Assembly (NCBI GenBank): GCA_947630505.1
Contig: CANRHV010000002.1
Coordinates: 1-64,000 of the forward strand
Source: an uncultured Monoglobus sp.
Lineage (GTDB): Bacteria > Bacillota > Clostridia > Monoglobales > Monoglobaceae
DNA: 64,000 bases
Direction of reading: 5' to 3'
Positions within the stretch are counted from its first letter, which is position 1; each line of letters opens with the position of its first letter. The notes under the pieces were generated by a model. That model was not told the origin of the DNA and did not search any database. It saw only the letters and a list, made by a program, of their open reading frames with translations. Position numbers and translations under genes: made by a program. Positions 54,511 to 63,764 of this stretch are shown piece by piece.

Positions 54511-54561
54511 GTTACATGAATGTGACATATATTGAAATTGTTTCGGTTTTATATTATGTTT
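54511..54561 (+). promoter_or_regulatory. promoter and operator-like palindrome of the fatty-acid operon
   Basis: TTGAAA (54533), 17 bases, TATGTT. Immediately upstream is the near-perfect palindrome TGTTACATGAATGTGACA, plus GTAAC/GTTAC half-sites. The position just ahead of the -35 suits a regulator of fatty-acid synthesis, which I cannot name. Confidence 0.5.
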
Positions 54562-54585
54562 TAATCGACAGATAGGATTGATTGT

Positions 54586-55575
54586 ATGAATATAATTGTT
54601 GACGCTATGGGCGGCGACAACGCTCCCGCGGAGATCGTCAAGGGCTGCGTTACGGCGGCGGAGGAGTTCGGCGAGAATATCACGCTGGTCGGACGGGAGA
54701 GTGACATAGAAAAAGAGTTCAAAGCAAGCGGCTACGGTGGCGATAAGATCAAAATCAAAAACGCCACCGAGATAATCAGCGGAGACGACGAGCCCACCTC
54801 GGCCATCAGGCAGAAAAAAGACTCGTCGCTGCGAGTGGGGCTTGAGATGCTTCGCCATGACGAGGGCGATGTGCTGGTGAGCGCGGGGAACACGGGCGCT
54901 TTGATAACGGGCGCGACGCTCATCGTGAAGCGGCTCAAGGGCGTGCGCCGCGTGGCGCTGGCGCCTATGATGCCCTGCGAGACGGGCTGCTTTTTGATGG
55001 TGGACGGCGGAGCCAACTCCGAGTGCGGAGCGGCGTTTTTAAAGCAGTTCGCGATCATGGGCTCGATATATATGGAAAAGATCATGAAAACCAAAAGTCC
55101 GCGCGTAGCGCTCGTGAATATCGGCGCCGAGGAGGAAAAAGGCACCGACGCGGTGATCGAGGCGGGACGCATGTTAAAAGATATCCCGATAAACTATATC
55201 GGATATATCGAGGGGCGCGATATTCCGCTCGGCGGCGCCGACGTGGTCGTGTGCGACGGGTTCACGGGAAACGTGGTGCTCAAGTTCATGGAGGGTATGG
55301 GTATATTCGTGAAGGACGTGCTCAAGAGTCTGCTGCTGGACGGTATGCGTTCAAAGATGGCGGCGCTTTTGATTAAAGGCAAAGTCAAGGATTTCGCCAG
55401 ACAGATGGACTATACCGAGTACGGCGGCGCGCCTATCCTGGGCTGCGCGAAGCCGGTCGTTAAGGCTCACGGAAGCTCGAACGCGAAGGCGTTTTATCAC
55501 GCGGTGAGACAGGCGATAGATATGGTAAACAACAACCTGACCGCCGCGATCGCGGAGAACATAATGAGATACTAA
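54586..55575 (+). CDS. plsX: phosphate acyltransferase PlsX
   Basis: 329 residues starting MNIIVDAMGGDNAPAEIVKG, the family signature; SAGNTGALITGA and CDGFTGNVVLK are also diagnostic. It converts acyl-ACP to acyl-phosphate, linking fatty-acid synthesis to phospholipid formation. First gene of the plsX-fab operon. Confidence 0.97.
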   Translation: MNIIVDAMGGDNAPAEIVKGCVTAAEEFGENITLVGRESDIEKEFKASGYGGDKIKIKNATEIISGDDEPTSAIRQKKDSSLRVGLEMLRHDEGDVLVSAGNTGALITGATLIVKRLKGVRRVALAPMMPCETGCFLMVDGGANSECGAAFLKQFAIMGSIYMEKIMKTKSPRVALVNIGAEEEKGTDAVIEAGRMLKDIPINYIGYIEGRDIPLGGADVVVCDGFTGNVVLKFMEGMGIFVKDVLKSLLLDGMRSKMAALLIKGKVKDFARQMDYTEYGGAPILGCAKPVVKAHGSSNAKAFYHAVRQAIDMVNNNLTAAIAENIMRY

Positions 55576-55609
55576 CTTAAATTCAGCATATAAAGAAAGG
55601 CATAAAAAC

Positions 55610-56599
55610 ATGAATGAGATATACGCAAAAATCGCCGGGGTCGGAAAGTATCTGCCCGAAAAGGTGCTCGACAACGCCTATTTTGAGACTATAGTTGACA
55701 CCAGCGACGAGTGGATAACAAAGCGCGTCGGCGTCAAGGAGCGCCGCATGAGCGCGCCCGACGAGTACACGTCTGACCTTGGAGCCAAAGCCGCCGAGGC
55801 CGCTCTGAAAGACGCGGGTCTCGCGGCGGAGGACGTGGAGCTCATCATTTTGGCGTCGGTTTCGCCCGAGATGTACACTCCTTCATGCTCCTGCATGGTG
55901 CAGGCGAAGCTCGGAGCCAAAAACGCAGCGGCGTTTGACATAAACGCAGCGTGCTCGGGATTCATTTTCGCTTTGGCGACGGCGAGTTTGTACATAAAAA
56001 GCGGAGCGTACAAAAATGCGTTGGTTATCGGCGCAGACACGCTGACAAAAATTACCGATTACAAGGACAGGTCCACATGCGTGCTTTTCGGTGACGGCGC
56101 GGGAGCGGCGGTGCTCACCGCGTCGGACAAAAAAACCGGAGTATTGGGCACGGTGCTTGGCTCGGACGGAGCGCAGGGCAATCTGCTCACCTGTTGCGGC
56201 CTTAAGGCAAGCGACGAGGATATAGAGCGCAGACCGTTTTCGGACAACAAGCGCACGATCTGGATGGACGGCCAGGCTGTGTTCAAGTTCGCCGTCAAAA
56301 CAATGGAAAGCGCCACGATCGAGGTCGCGAAAAAATGCGGCGTCGATATTTCGGAGCTTGATCTGGTGATACCCCATCAGGCCAATAAGCGCATTATCGA
56401 GGGCGCCAGAAAGCGGCTCAAGCTGGAGCATGACAAAGTTTTCTGCAACGTTGAAAAGTACGGCAACATGTCGGCCGCCTGCGTGCCGATCGCCCTTTGC
56501 GAGGCGGTGGAGCAGGGCAGGATAAAGCCCGGCGAAAAGCTGGTGCTGGTGGGCTTCGGCGGCGGCCTCACATGGGGCAGCGCGCTGATAGAACTGTAA
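55610..56599 (+). CDS. fabH: beta-ketoacyl-ACP synthase III
   Basis: 329 residues. Catalytic Cys in INAACSGFIFAL, His in IPHQANKRI and Asn in EKYGNMSAAC. It condenses acetyl- or branched acyl-CoA with malonyl-ACP to start fatty-acid synthesis. Confidence 0.97.
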   Translation: MNEIYAKIAGVGKYLPEKVLDNAYFETIVDTSDEWITKRVGVKERRMSAPDEYTSDLGAKAAEAALKDAGLAAEDVELIILASVSPEMYTPSCSCMVQAKLGAKNAAAFDINAACSGFIFALATASLYIKSGAYKNALVIGADTLTKITDYKDRSTCVLFGDGAGAAVLTASDKKTGVLGTVLGSDGAQGNLLTCCGLKASDEDIERRPFSDNKRTIWMDGQAVFKFAVKTMESATIEVAKKCGVDISELDLVIPHQANKRIIEGARKRLKLEHDKVFCNVEKYGNMSAACVPIALCEAVEQGRIKPGEKLVLVGFGGGLTWGSALIEL

Positions 56600-56613
56600 A
56601 GGAGGAATTACAC

Positions 56614-57522
56614 TTGAACAGAATTTGCGAATTGCTCGGCATAAAGTATCCGATAATACAAGGCGGTATGGCGTGGGTCGCGACCGCCGAGTTGGCGGCG
56701 GCCGTCTCAAACGGCGGCGGTTTAGGATTGATCGCGGCCGGCGGCGCTCCCGCCGAGGTAGTGCGGGAGCAGATCAAAAAGGCGCGGACGCTTACCGACA
56801 AGCCGTTCGGCGTCAACGTCATGCTGATGAACCCCAACGCCGACGAGATAATGCGGGTCATAATCGAGGAAAAACCGACGGTGGTTGCCACCGGAGCCGG
56901 GAACCCCGGAAAATATATTGCCTCTCTCAAAGAGGCGGGGATAAAGATCATGCCGGTCATCGCCAGCGTGGCGATGGCGAAGCGCATGGAAAAAGCGGGA
57001 GCCGACGCGGTTATAGCAGAGGGCACCGAGGCGGGCGGCCACATTGGCGAGCTCACCACAATGGTGCTGACGCCGCAGGTGGTCGACGCGGTCTCGATCC
57101 CGGTAATATCGGCCGGAGGCTACGCCGACAGCAGAGGCACAAGAGCCGCCTTCGCGCTGGGCGCTGACGGTATTCAGGTGGGCACAAGGTTCATTTGCTC
57201 GACCGAGTGTCTGGCTCATGAGAACTATAAAAACGCGGTGCTAAAAGCCAAGGACAGAGATGCGGTCGTAACCGGACGCTCGACGGGCGCTCCCGTGAGA
57301 GCGCTCAAAAACAAGCTCACGCGCGAGTATGACAGGCTCGAAAAGGCGGGGGCGTCTTTCGAGGAGATCGAGGCGCTTGGCGTCGGAGGATTGCGCCGCG
57401 CCTTTGAAGAAGGCGATGTGCAGACGGGCTCGCTGATGGCGGGTCAGAGCGCGGCCATGGTTAAAAAAATCGAGCCCTGCGCGGATATTATAAAAGATTA
57501 TTTCAAAGGAGTAGAATTTTAA
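56614..57522 (+). CDS. fabK: enoyl-ACP reductase II (FMN-dependent)
   Basis: 302 residues with a TTG start after AAGGAGG; the ORF-track start lies inside fabH. KYPIIQGGMAWVATAELAAA, GLGLIAAGGAP and EGTEAGGHIGELTTM are the FabK/nitronate-monooxygenase-like FMN barrel signature. It reduces enoyl-ACP and substitutes for FabI, which matters for triclosan sensitivity in the family. Confidence 0.95.
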   Translation: MNRICELLGIKYPIIQGGMAWVATAELAAAVSNGGGLGLIAAGGAPAEVVREQIKKARTLTDKPFGVNVMLMNPNADEIMRVIIEEKPTVVATGAGNPGKYIASLKEAGIKIMPVIASVAMAKRMEKAGADAVIAEGTEAGGHIGELTTMVLTPQVVDAVSIPVISAGGYADSRGTRAAFALGADGIQVGTRFICSTECLAHENYKNAVLKAKDRDAVVTGRSTGAPVRALKNKLTREYDRLEKAGASFEEIEALGVGGLRRAFEEGDVQTGSLMAGQSAAMVKKIEPCADIIKDYFKGVEF

Positions 57523-57525
57523 AAC

Positions 57526-58461
57526 ATGAAAACAGCATTTTTATTTTCGGGCCAGGGCGCCCAGGCGATCGGTATGGGCAAAGAGCTGTGCGAGAATTTT
57601 CCCGCCGCCGACAAGGTTTTCGACGAGGCGAGCGAGGCTCTGGGTTTTGACATAAAAGACATGATTTGGAACGGTGACAGCGACACGCTGATGATAACCG
57701 AGAACACTCAGCCGGCGATACTCACGATGTCCGCCGCGGCGCTTAAAGTCGCCGAGGAGATCGGGCTCAAGCCCGACGTGGTTGCGGGTCTGAGCCTGGG
57801 CGAGTACACCGCCCATGTCTGCTCGGGCAGCATGAGATTTTCCGACGCGGTCCGTTTGGTTAAAAAGCGCGGCAAGTATATGCAGGAGGAGGTCCCGCTC
57901 GGCGTTGGCGCCATGGCTGTTATTCTGGCGCTCACACCCGAGGATGTGCGCGAAATCTGCGCCAAAGCCTCCGAAAAAGGCGTCTGCGAGCCCGCCAACT
58001 TCAACTGCCCCGGCCAGATAACCGTTGCCGGAGAAAAAGCGGCCGTTGAGTACGCCTGCGAGCTGGCTAAGGAAAAGGGCGCAAAGCGCGCCATGCTTAT
58101 GCCCGTGTCGGCGCCTTTCCATTGCAGTATGCTCAGGGGCGCGGGCGAGAAGCTCAAGGCTGAGCTTGAAAAAGTCGAGATCGGCGAGATGAATATTCCG
58201 CTGATAACCAACGTGACCGCCGACTACGTCAAGAGCAGCGATGAGATACGCGACATTCTGGTGCGCCAGGTGTCAAGCTCGGTGCTGTTTGAGGAAAGCC
58301 TAAGACGCATGATGGCGGACGGCGTGGACACGTTTATCGAGATCGGTCCCGGTAAGGCGCTCAGCGGCTTCGTAAAGAGGATCGACAAGACGAAGACTAT
58401 ACTCAATATCGAGGATATGGCGTCTCTTAACAAGACAAAGGCGACGCTGGGAATCGACTAA
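57526..58461 (+). CDS. fabD: malonyl-CoA:ACP transacylase
   Basis: 311 residues. FLFSGQGAQAIGMGKEL at the start, nucleophile Ser in AGLSLGEYTAHV (Leu where many have His), and APFHCSML with the catalytic His. It loads malonyl groups onto ACP. Three bases after fabK. Confidence 0.96.
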   Translation: MKTAFLFSGQGAQAIGMGKELCENFPAADKVFDEASEALGFDIKDMIWNGDSDTLMITENTQPAILTMSAAALKVAEEIGLKPDVVAGLSLGEYTAHVCSGSMRFSDAVRLVKKRGKYMQEEVPLGVGAMAVILALTPEDVREICAKASEKGVCEPANFNCPGQITVAGEKAAVEYACELAKEKGAKRAMLMPVSAPFHCSMLRGAGEKLKAELEKVEIGEMNIPLITNVTADYVKSSDEIRDILVRQVSSSVLFEESLRRMMADGVDTFIEIGPGKALSGFVKRIDKTKTILNIEDMASLNKTKATLGID

Positions 58462-58474
58462 TGGAGGTATAATA

Positions 58475-59227
58475 ATGGAATACGAGAATAAAACTGTAAT
58501 AGTGACGGGCTCGGCCCGCGGGATCGGCAGAGAGATCGCGATAAAATTCGGAGGTTTGGGCGCGAACGTTGTGGTTTTTGATATTGATATCGAGGGCCAG
58601 GCGGAGACGGCGCAGACCGTGTGCGACGAGATCAAGGCCGCGGGCGGCGGCGCGAAATACTATCTCGGAGATGTGTCAAAGCCCGACGACACCGACGGGC
58701 TGATCAAGTTCGCCAAGGACGAGTTCGGCAGCGTCGACGTTATCGTGAACAACGCGGGCATTACGCGCGACAATCTTATCATGCGCATGAGCGAGGCGGA
58801 TTGGGACGCGGTGCTGACCGTTAACCTAAAGGGCGCGTTCAATGTGATAAAATCGGCTGCGCGCACTCTGATGAAGCAGCGCGCGGGCGTGATAATCAAC
58901 ATGGCGTCGGTATCCGGCGTCATGGGCAACGCGGGTCAGGCGAACTACGCCGCGTCAAAGGCGGGCCTTATCGGCCTCACAAAATCGGTGGCGAAGGAAC
59001 TGGCGTCGCGCAATATCCGCTGCAACGCCATAGCTCCCGGATTTATTCAAACGCCGATGACCGACAAGCTGCCCGAGAACATACAGCAGTCGTATAAGGA
59101 CGCGATCCCGCTCAAGCGGTTCGGCCAAGTCGAGGATATTGCCAACCTGGCGGTGTTCCTGGCGGGCGACGGCGCGAAATATATAACGGGTCAGGTAATA
59201 AATGTTGACGGCGGCCTTGTTATGTGA
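58475..59227 (+). CDS. fabG: 3-oxoacyl-ACP reductase
   Basis: 250 residues, a short-chain dehydrogenase: cofactor motif VTGSARGIGREIA, NNAGITRDN, catalytic Ser-Tyr-Lys in MASVSGVMGNAGQANYAASK, and the C-terminal ITGQVINVDGGLVM typical of FabG. NADPH-dependent reduction of 3-ketoacyl-ACP. Confidence 0.96.
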   Translation: MEYENKTVIVTGSARGIGREIAIKFGGLGANVVVFDIDIEGQAETAQTVCDEIKAAGGGAKYYLGDVSKPDDTDGLIKFAKDEFGSVDVIVNNAGITRDNLIMRMSEADWDAVLTVNLKGAFNVIKSAARTLMKQRAGVIINMASVSGVMGNAGQANYAASKAGLIGLTKSVAKELASRNIRCNAIAPGFIQTPMTDKLPENIQQSYKDAIPLKRFGQVEDIANLAVFLAGDGAKYITGQVINVDGGLVM

Positions 59228-59298
59228 TATAGTATTGAAAAATAAATTAAAATAATGCAAATAAAGCAAAATAAAACAATGTAAATGGAGGAAACAAA

Positions 59299-59532
59299 AT
59301 GGATATTTTTGAAAAAGTTAAGGAAATCACGGTCGACCAGCTGGGCGCCGACGAGGACGCGGTAACAATGGACGCTTCGTTCATTGACGATCTCGAGGCT
59401 GATTCACTGGATATCGTTGAGCTTATGATGGCCCTTGAGGAAGAGTTCGATATCGAGATCCCCGACGAGGACGCGGAGAAGATCTCAACTGTCAGCGACG
59501 CCGTTGACTATATCAAGGAGCATCAGGACTAA
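59299..59532 (+). CDS. acpP: acyl carrier protein
   Basis: 77 residues, very acidic. The phosphopantetheine attachment Ser is in [14 protein letters not shown]. The prosthetic group comes from CoA, whose synthesis uses CoaD encoded earlier in the window. GGAGG ribosome site. Confidence 0.98.
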   Translation: MDIFEKVKEITVDQLGADEDAVTMDASFIDDLEADSLDIVELMMALEEEFDIEIPDEDAEKISTVSDAVDYIKEHQD

Positions 59533-59546
59533 TTTGATTATTTTAC

Positions 59547-59686
59547 GGGCACGGCGCGAAAGGCTCTCGTGAGAGTTTATGTGGCCGTCAAGGCGGCATG
59601 TCCGCATGCCGCCTTGTGTGTCCGTGTGCCCATGGCGGCAGATTATACAGAAGCTTGTTTTTTGCCAAAGCAAGCCTCTGTATAAT
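59547..59686 (+). other. highly structured acpP-fabF spacer
   Basis: Three nested or adjacent inverted repeats: GGGCACGG with CCGTGTGCCC; the perfect AAGGCGGCATG-TCCG-CATGCCGCCTT; and ATTATACAGAAGCTTG with CAAGCCTCTGTATAAT (16 bp, one mismatch). No U-run follows the first two. They may be RNase III sites or mRNA stabilisers that let acpP be made in excess of its neighbours. Confidence 0.6.
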
Positions 59687-59731
59687 TTATCGAAATTTAC
59701 AAAAGCGAATGGCGTAGGAGGAAAAAGCAAA

Positions 59732-60973
<1,242 letters not shown>

Positions 60974-60986
60974 AAAAAAACGTCAT

Positions 60987-61012
60987 AGGCTTCCCCTGCG
61001 GGGGAGCCTTTA
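60987..61012 (+). terminator. terminator between fabF and rnc
   Basis: AGGCTTCCCC, TGC, GGGGGAGCCT, TTATTTT. Probably partial, as rnc follows closely on the same strand. Confidence 0.7.
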
Positions 61013-61030
61013 TTTTCAAAGGAGCTTATT

Positions 61031-61699
61031 ATGAAGTATAATTATAAATTCAAAAACAGAGATCTGTACCGGCTGGCGACCACGCATATTTCATTCGCCA
61101 ACGACAAGCACATCGAGAGCAATCAAAGGCTGGAGTTTCTGGGCGACAGCGTGCTGTCGTTTGTGGTCGCCGATCATATCTACAAAAAATACCGCGGCGT
61201 CGCGGAGGGCGAACTGACCGAGATCAGAGCCAACGCTGTCTGCGAGAAAACGCTGGCGATCGCGGCGAGCAAACTGGAGCTCGGCGAGGACCTGCGTTTC
61301 GGGCGCTCCGAGCAGATGTCGGGCGGCAAGCGCAAGGACTCGGTGCTTGCCGATACATACGAGGCCGTGCTTGCGGCGATATACTTAGACGGCGGCATAG
61401 AGCCCGCCCGCGAGTTTGTGATGAGCACGATCGGCGATATGATAGGCGACACATCGTATGTGGAGCTTGAGAACTACAAGTCCGAGATCCAGAGCTACTA
61501 CCAAAAGCGCGACAGGAACCGCGAGGTGGTGACATACCGCTTGATCAGCAAGTCGGGCCCCGACCACAACCCGTATTTCGAGGTCGAGGCGGTGTACTGC
61601 GGAAAGGTCATCGGTAAAGGCGGCGGCAAGACACGCAAGAGCGCGGAACAGGAGGCGGCGAAATATGCCCTCGAGCAGACCCGTGAGAAAAAAGTATAA
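61031..61699 (+). CDS. rnc: ribonuclease III
   Basis: 222 residues. Nuclease signature NQRLEFLGDSVLSFVVAD with catalytic acidic residues, DTYEAVLAAIYLDGG, and a C-terminal double-stranded-RNA-binding domain ending KTRKSAEQEAAKYALEQ. It processes rRNA and structured mRNA. The fab-acpP-rnc order is typical of Firmicutes. Confidence 0.97.
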   Translation: MKYNYKFKNRDLYRLATTHISFANDKHIESNQRLEFLGDSVLSFVVADHIYKKYRGVAEGELTEIRANAVCEKTLAIAASKLELGEDLRFGRSEQMSGGKRKDSVLADTYEAVLAAIYLDGGIEPAREFVMSTIGDMIGDTSYVELENYKSEIQSYYQKRDRNREVVTYRLISKSGPDHNPYFEVEAVYCGKVIGKGGGKTRKSAEQEAAKYALEQTREKKV

Positions 61700-62657
61700 T
61701 ATCCCGCTGTTTATTCCTCATGAGGGCTGTGGCCACGACTGCGTGTTCTGCAATCAACGCAAGATAACGGGCTTTCAGACCTCGGTGACGCCCGAGCGTG
61801 CGGGAGAAGAGATATCAAAGATACTCTCAACTATCAAAAATCCCGACTGCGATATTGAGATAGCGTTTTTCGGCGGCAGCTTTACGGGGCTTGATCTTGG
61901 GCTCCAGCGCCGCTTTTTCGAGACCGCCGTCTCATTCCGCGACGAGAGGATACGCGGTATAAGACTGTCCACCAGACCCGATTACATAAACAAAAACGTG
62001 CTTGATCAATGCGAGGAGTTCGGGGTCAGGACAATAGAGCTGGGCGTGCAGTCTGCGAGCGACCGGGTGCTTGAGCTCAACCGTCGCGGACACACCTTTG
62101 AGCGGGTGAAAGAGGCGTCCGCGCTGATAAAGGAGCGCGGCATTGATCTGGGACTCCAGATGATGGTCGGCATGTACGGCTCGGACAGAGAGACCGATAT
62201 TTACACCTGCGAAAAAATAATCGAGCAAAAGCCCTCATGCGCGAGGATATATCCCACTCTTGTGCTGAGCGGAACGCGTCTTGAAAATCTTTACAAAAGC
62301 GGCGAATACGCGCCCCTGACTCTTGAGGAGGCGATCGAGACCTCAGCCGAGATCCTGAGCCGTTTCAGAGAAAACAGCATAAGCGTTATAAGAGTTGGGC
62401 TGTACCCGAGCGAGGACCTGCGCTCGGACGGAAATATAGTCGCCGGGCCGTTTCACTCGGCCTTCGGCGAGCTGGTCGAAAACAGGATATACAGAAACAA
62501 GATCGAAGCCGAGATAATAAAAAACGGGATAAAAGATCAAGAATATAAGATTTGCGCGCCGCCCTCCGAGACCTCTAAGATCATAGGCCAGAAGGGCTGC
62601 AACCGTAAGTATTTCAAAGAAAAATACGGAGTGAAATTATGCTTGAAACCGATATGA
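61665..62657 (+). CDS. radical SAM protein (Elp3/YhcC-like)
   Basis: 330 residues. The ATG at 61665 is preceded by GGAGG and overlaps rnc by 35 bases; a GTG at 61683 is the alternative. FIPHEGCGHDCVFCNQRKI carries the CxxxCxxC cluster motif; AFFGGSFTGLD and VRTIELGVQSASDRVL are SAM-barrel features shared with Elp3-type proteins. This subgroup commonly follows rnc in Clostridia; the substrate is unknown, with tRNA modification possible. Confidence 0.85.
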   Translation: MPSSRPVRKKYNIPLFIPHEGCGHDCVFCNQRKITGFQTSVTPERAGEEISKILSTIKNPDCDIEIAFFGGSFTGLDLGLQRRFFETAVSFRDERIRGIRLSTRPDYINKNVLDQCEEFGVRTIELGVQSASDRVLELNRRGHTFERVKEASALIKERGIDLGLQMMVGMYGSDRETDIYTCEKIIEQKPSCARIYPTLVLSGTRLENLYKSGEYAPLTLEEAIETSAEILSRFRENSISVIRVGLYPSEDLRSDGNIVAGPFHSAFGELVENRIYRNKIEAEIIKNGIKDQEYKICAPPSETSKIIGQKGCNRKYFKEKYGVKLCLKPI

Positions 62658-63196
62658 AAGAGGATTTTTTCTGGTACCTCGACTCAAAATTTGAAAAAAT
62701 AAGAGTGATGGAAGAGGTCGTTATCGGCAAATCCCGCGCCGATGTTATGGCGGTGCTGCCGGACGAGCTGTTGGGATTCGAGCTCAAAAGCAACGGCGAC
62801 ACCTACGCGCGCCTGCCGTCTCAGACCAAGTATTACGACAAATACTTTGACAAAAACTACCTTGTTGTGGGCCAGACCCACAGAAAAAACGCCCACAAGC
62901 ACGTGCCGCCCCATTGGGGGATAATCATGATCTCGGATGTGGGAAACGATATCCGCGTGCTGCGGGAGGCCGCGAAAAATCCGAAAGCCAAAATGCGGTG
63001 GCAGCTGTCGCTGCTCTGGCGCAGCGAGCTTATGAATATAAGGCTCGAAAACGGGCTTTACAAATACGCCGACAAAAGCAAGCTGTTTGTGATAAAATAC
63101 ATGCTCGAAAAGCTCGACGAGCAAACCCTGAAACGCGCCCTGTGCCAAGAACTCTTCGAGCGTGAATATAACGTAGAGACTAGGCCGGGCGGATGA
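62639..63196 (+). CDS. putative PD-(D/E)xK nuclease-like protein (sce7726/MmcB-like) with repeat-derived C-terminus
   Basis: 185 residues, overlapping the previous gene by 19 bases. EEVVIGKSRADVMAV...ELLGFELKSNGDTYARL has the D...ExK arrangement of the PD-(D/E)xK fold, as in sce7726-type proteins. The last eight residues (NVETRPGG) are encoded by a heptamer repeat (AACGTAGAGACTAGG) and its flank, so the native end was probably around EREY. Function unknown; nuclease activity is an inference. Confidence 0.6.
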   Translation: MLETDMKEDFFWYLDSKFEKIRVMEEVVIGKSRADVMAVLPDELLGFELKSNGDTYARLPSQTKYYDKYFDKNYLVVGQTHRKNAHKHVPPHWGIIMISDVGNDIRVLREAAKNPKAKMRWQLSLLWRSELMNIRLENGLYKYADKSKLFVIKYMLEKLDEQTLKRALCQELFEREYNVETRPGG

Positions 63197-63352
63197 TATC
63201 CGCCCCTACGGTTGGCGATGATATATTGTATCGCCGCAAATGCGTGAATTTCGCTAAACTCTGTAGGGGGACGGCGCCCTCGACGTTCCGGCTCGCCCCT
63301 TGGGGAGAGCTGTCACCGAAGGTGACTGAGAGGGGTTAACGTAGAGACTAGG
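63170..63352. repeat. mosaic of heptamer and GC-rich dispersed repeats (copy G)
   Basis: Bounded by two direct copies of AACGTAGAGACTAGG (63170-63184, 63338-63352). Between them: GGGCGGATGATATCCGCCC hairpin with CTACGG, a spacer with GGCGAT/ATCGCC, then TGTAGGGGGACGGCGCCCTC, the CTCGCCCCTTGGGGAGAG hairpin and GTCACCGAAGGTGAC. Shares parts with 51961-52070 and 43099-43156. Confidence 0.75.
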
Positions 63353-63518
63353 AAGAATTTTACATGTTCCATAAAAAAAGTAAAGTTTGGCGGCGGCATG
63401 GTTTCGGCTGTGCCGTTGTTTTTTAAAATAATAACGGCGGCTAAGCCGTGAAACGGACGAAATATTTGCGGGTAAGTATAAACATACTTGCTAATTTATA
63501 TGTTTTTAATATTTTTAT

Positions 63519-63547
63519 TTGACCTTTTGGAAATAATATGATAGAAT
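63519..63547 (+). promoter_or_regulatory. promoter of the last (partial) gene
   Basis: TTGACC, 17-base spacer, TAGAAT. The predicted start at about 63554 is the first base of a long leader stem. Confidence 0.75.
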
Positions 63548-63553
63548 GTAATC

Positions 63554-63687
63554 ACCACATAATTCCTAAAATTTAATAACTATAATTTTTCCTGTAAGTG
63601 GGTACATTTTTGTGTTCGGCAAAAATGTACACTCTATCCTATGTACTCGTATTTACAGGAATATAACGATTTAGGAATTGTGTGGTA
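63554..63687 (+). ncRNA. structured cis-regulatory leader, unassigned riboregulator candidate
   Basis: P1: ACCACATAATTCCTAAA (63554-63570) pairs without a gap with TTTAGGAATTGTGTGGT (63670-63686), 17 bp with one G-U. P2: TTCCTGTAA with TTACAGGAA. P3: GTACATTTTTG-TGTTCGG-CAAAAATGTAC. The 3' strand of P1 (TGTGTGGT) can instead pair with ACCACACA of the downstream terminator. I do not recognise any known riboswitch consensus. Confidence 0.6.
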
Positions 63688-63710
63688 ACAATCGGAGCTG
63701 TGCATTTTTC

Positions 63711-63748
63711 GTGTGTGGTTCCGTTTGCGACCACACACTTTTTATTTT
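63711..63748 (+). terminator. leader terminator ahead of the last gene
   Basis: GTGTGTGGT, loop, ACCACACAC, then TTTTTATTTT, ending just before the AGGAGGT ribosome site. Confidence 0.8.
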
Positions 63749-63764
63749 CAGGAGGTACATTTTT

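Noticed and set aside
59579-59731. N-terminal extension of FabF in the ORF track
   Set aside because: Covers the structured spacer; canonical FabF start at 59732 has TAGGAGG.
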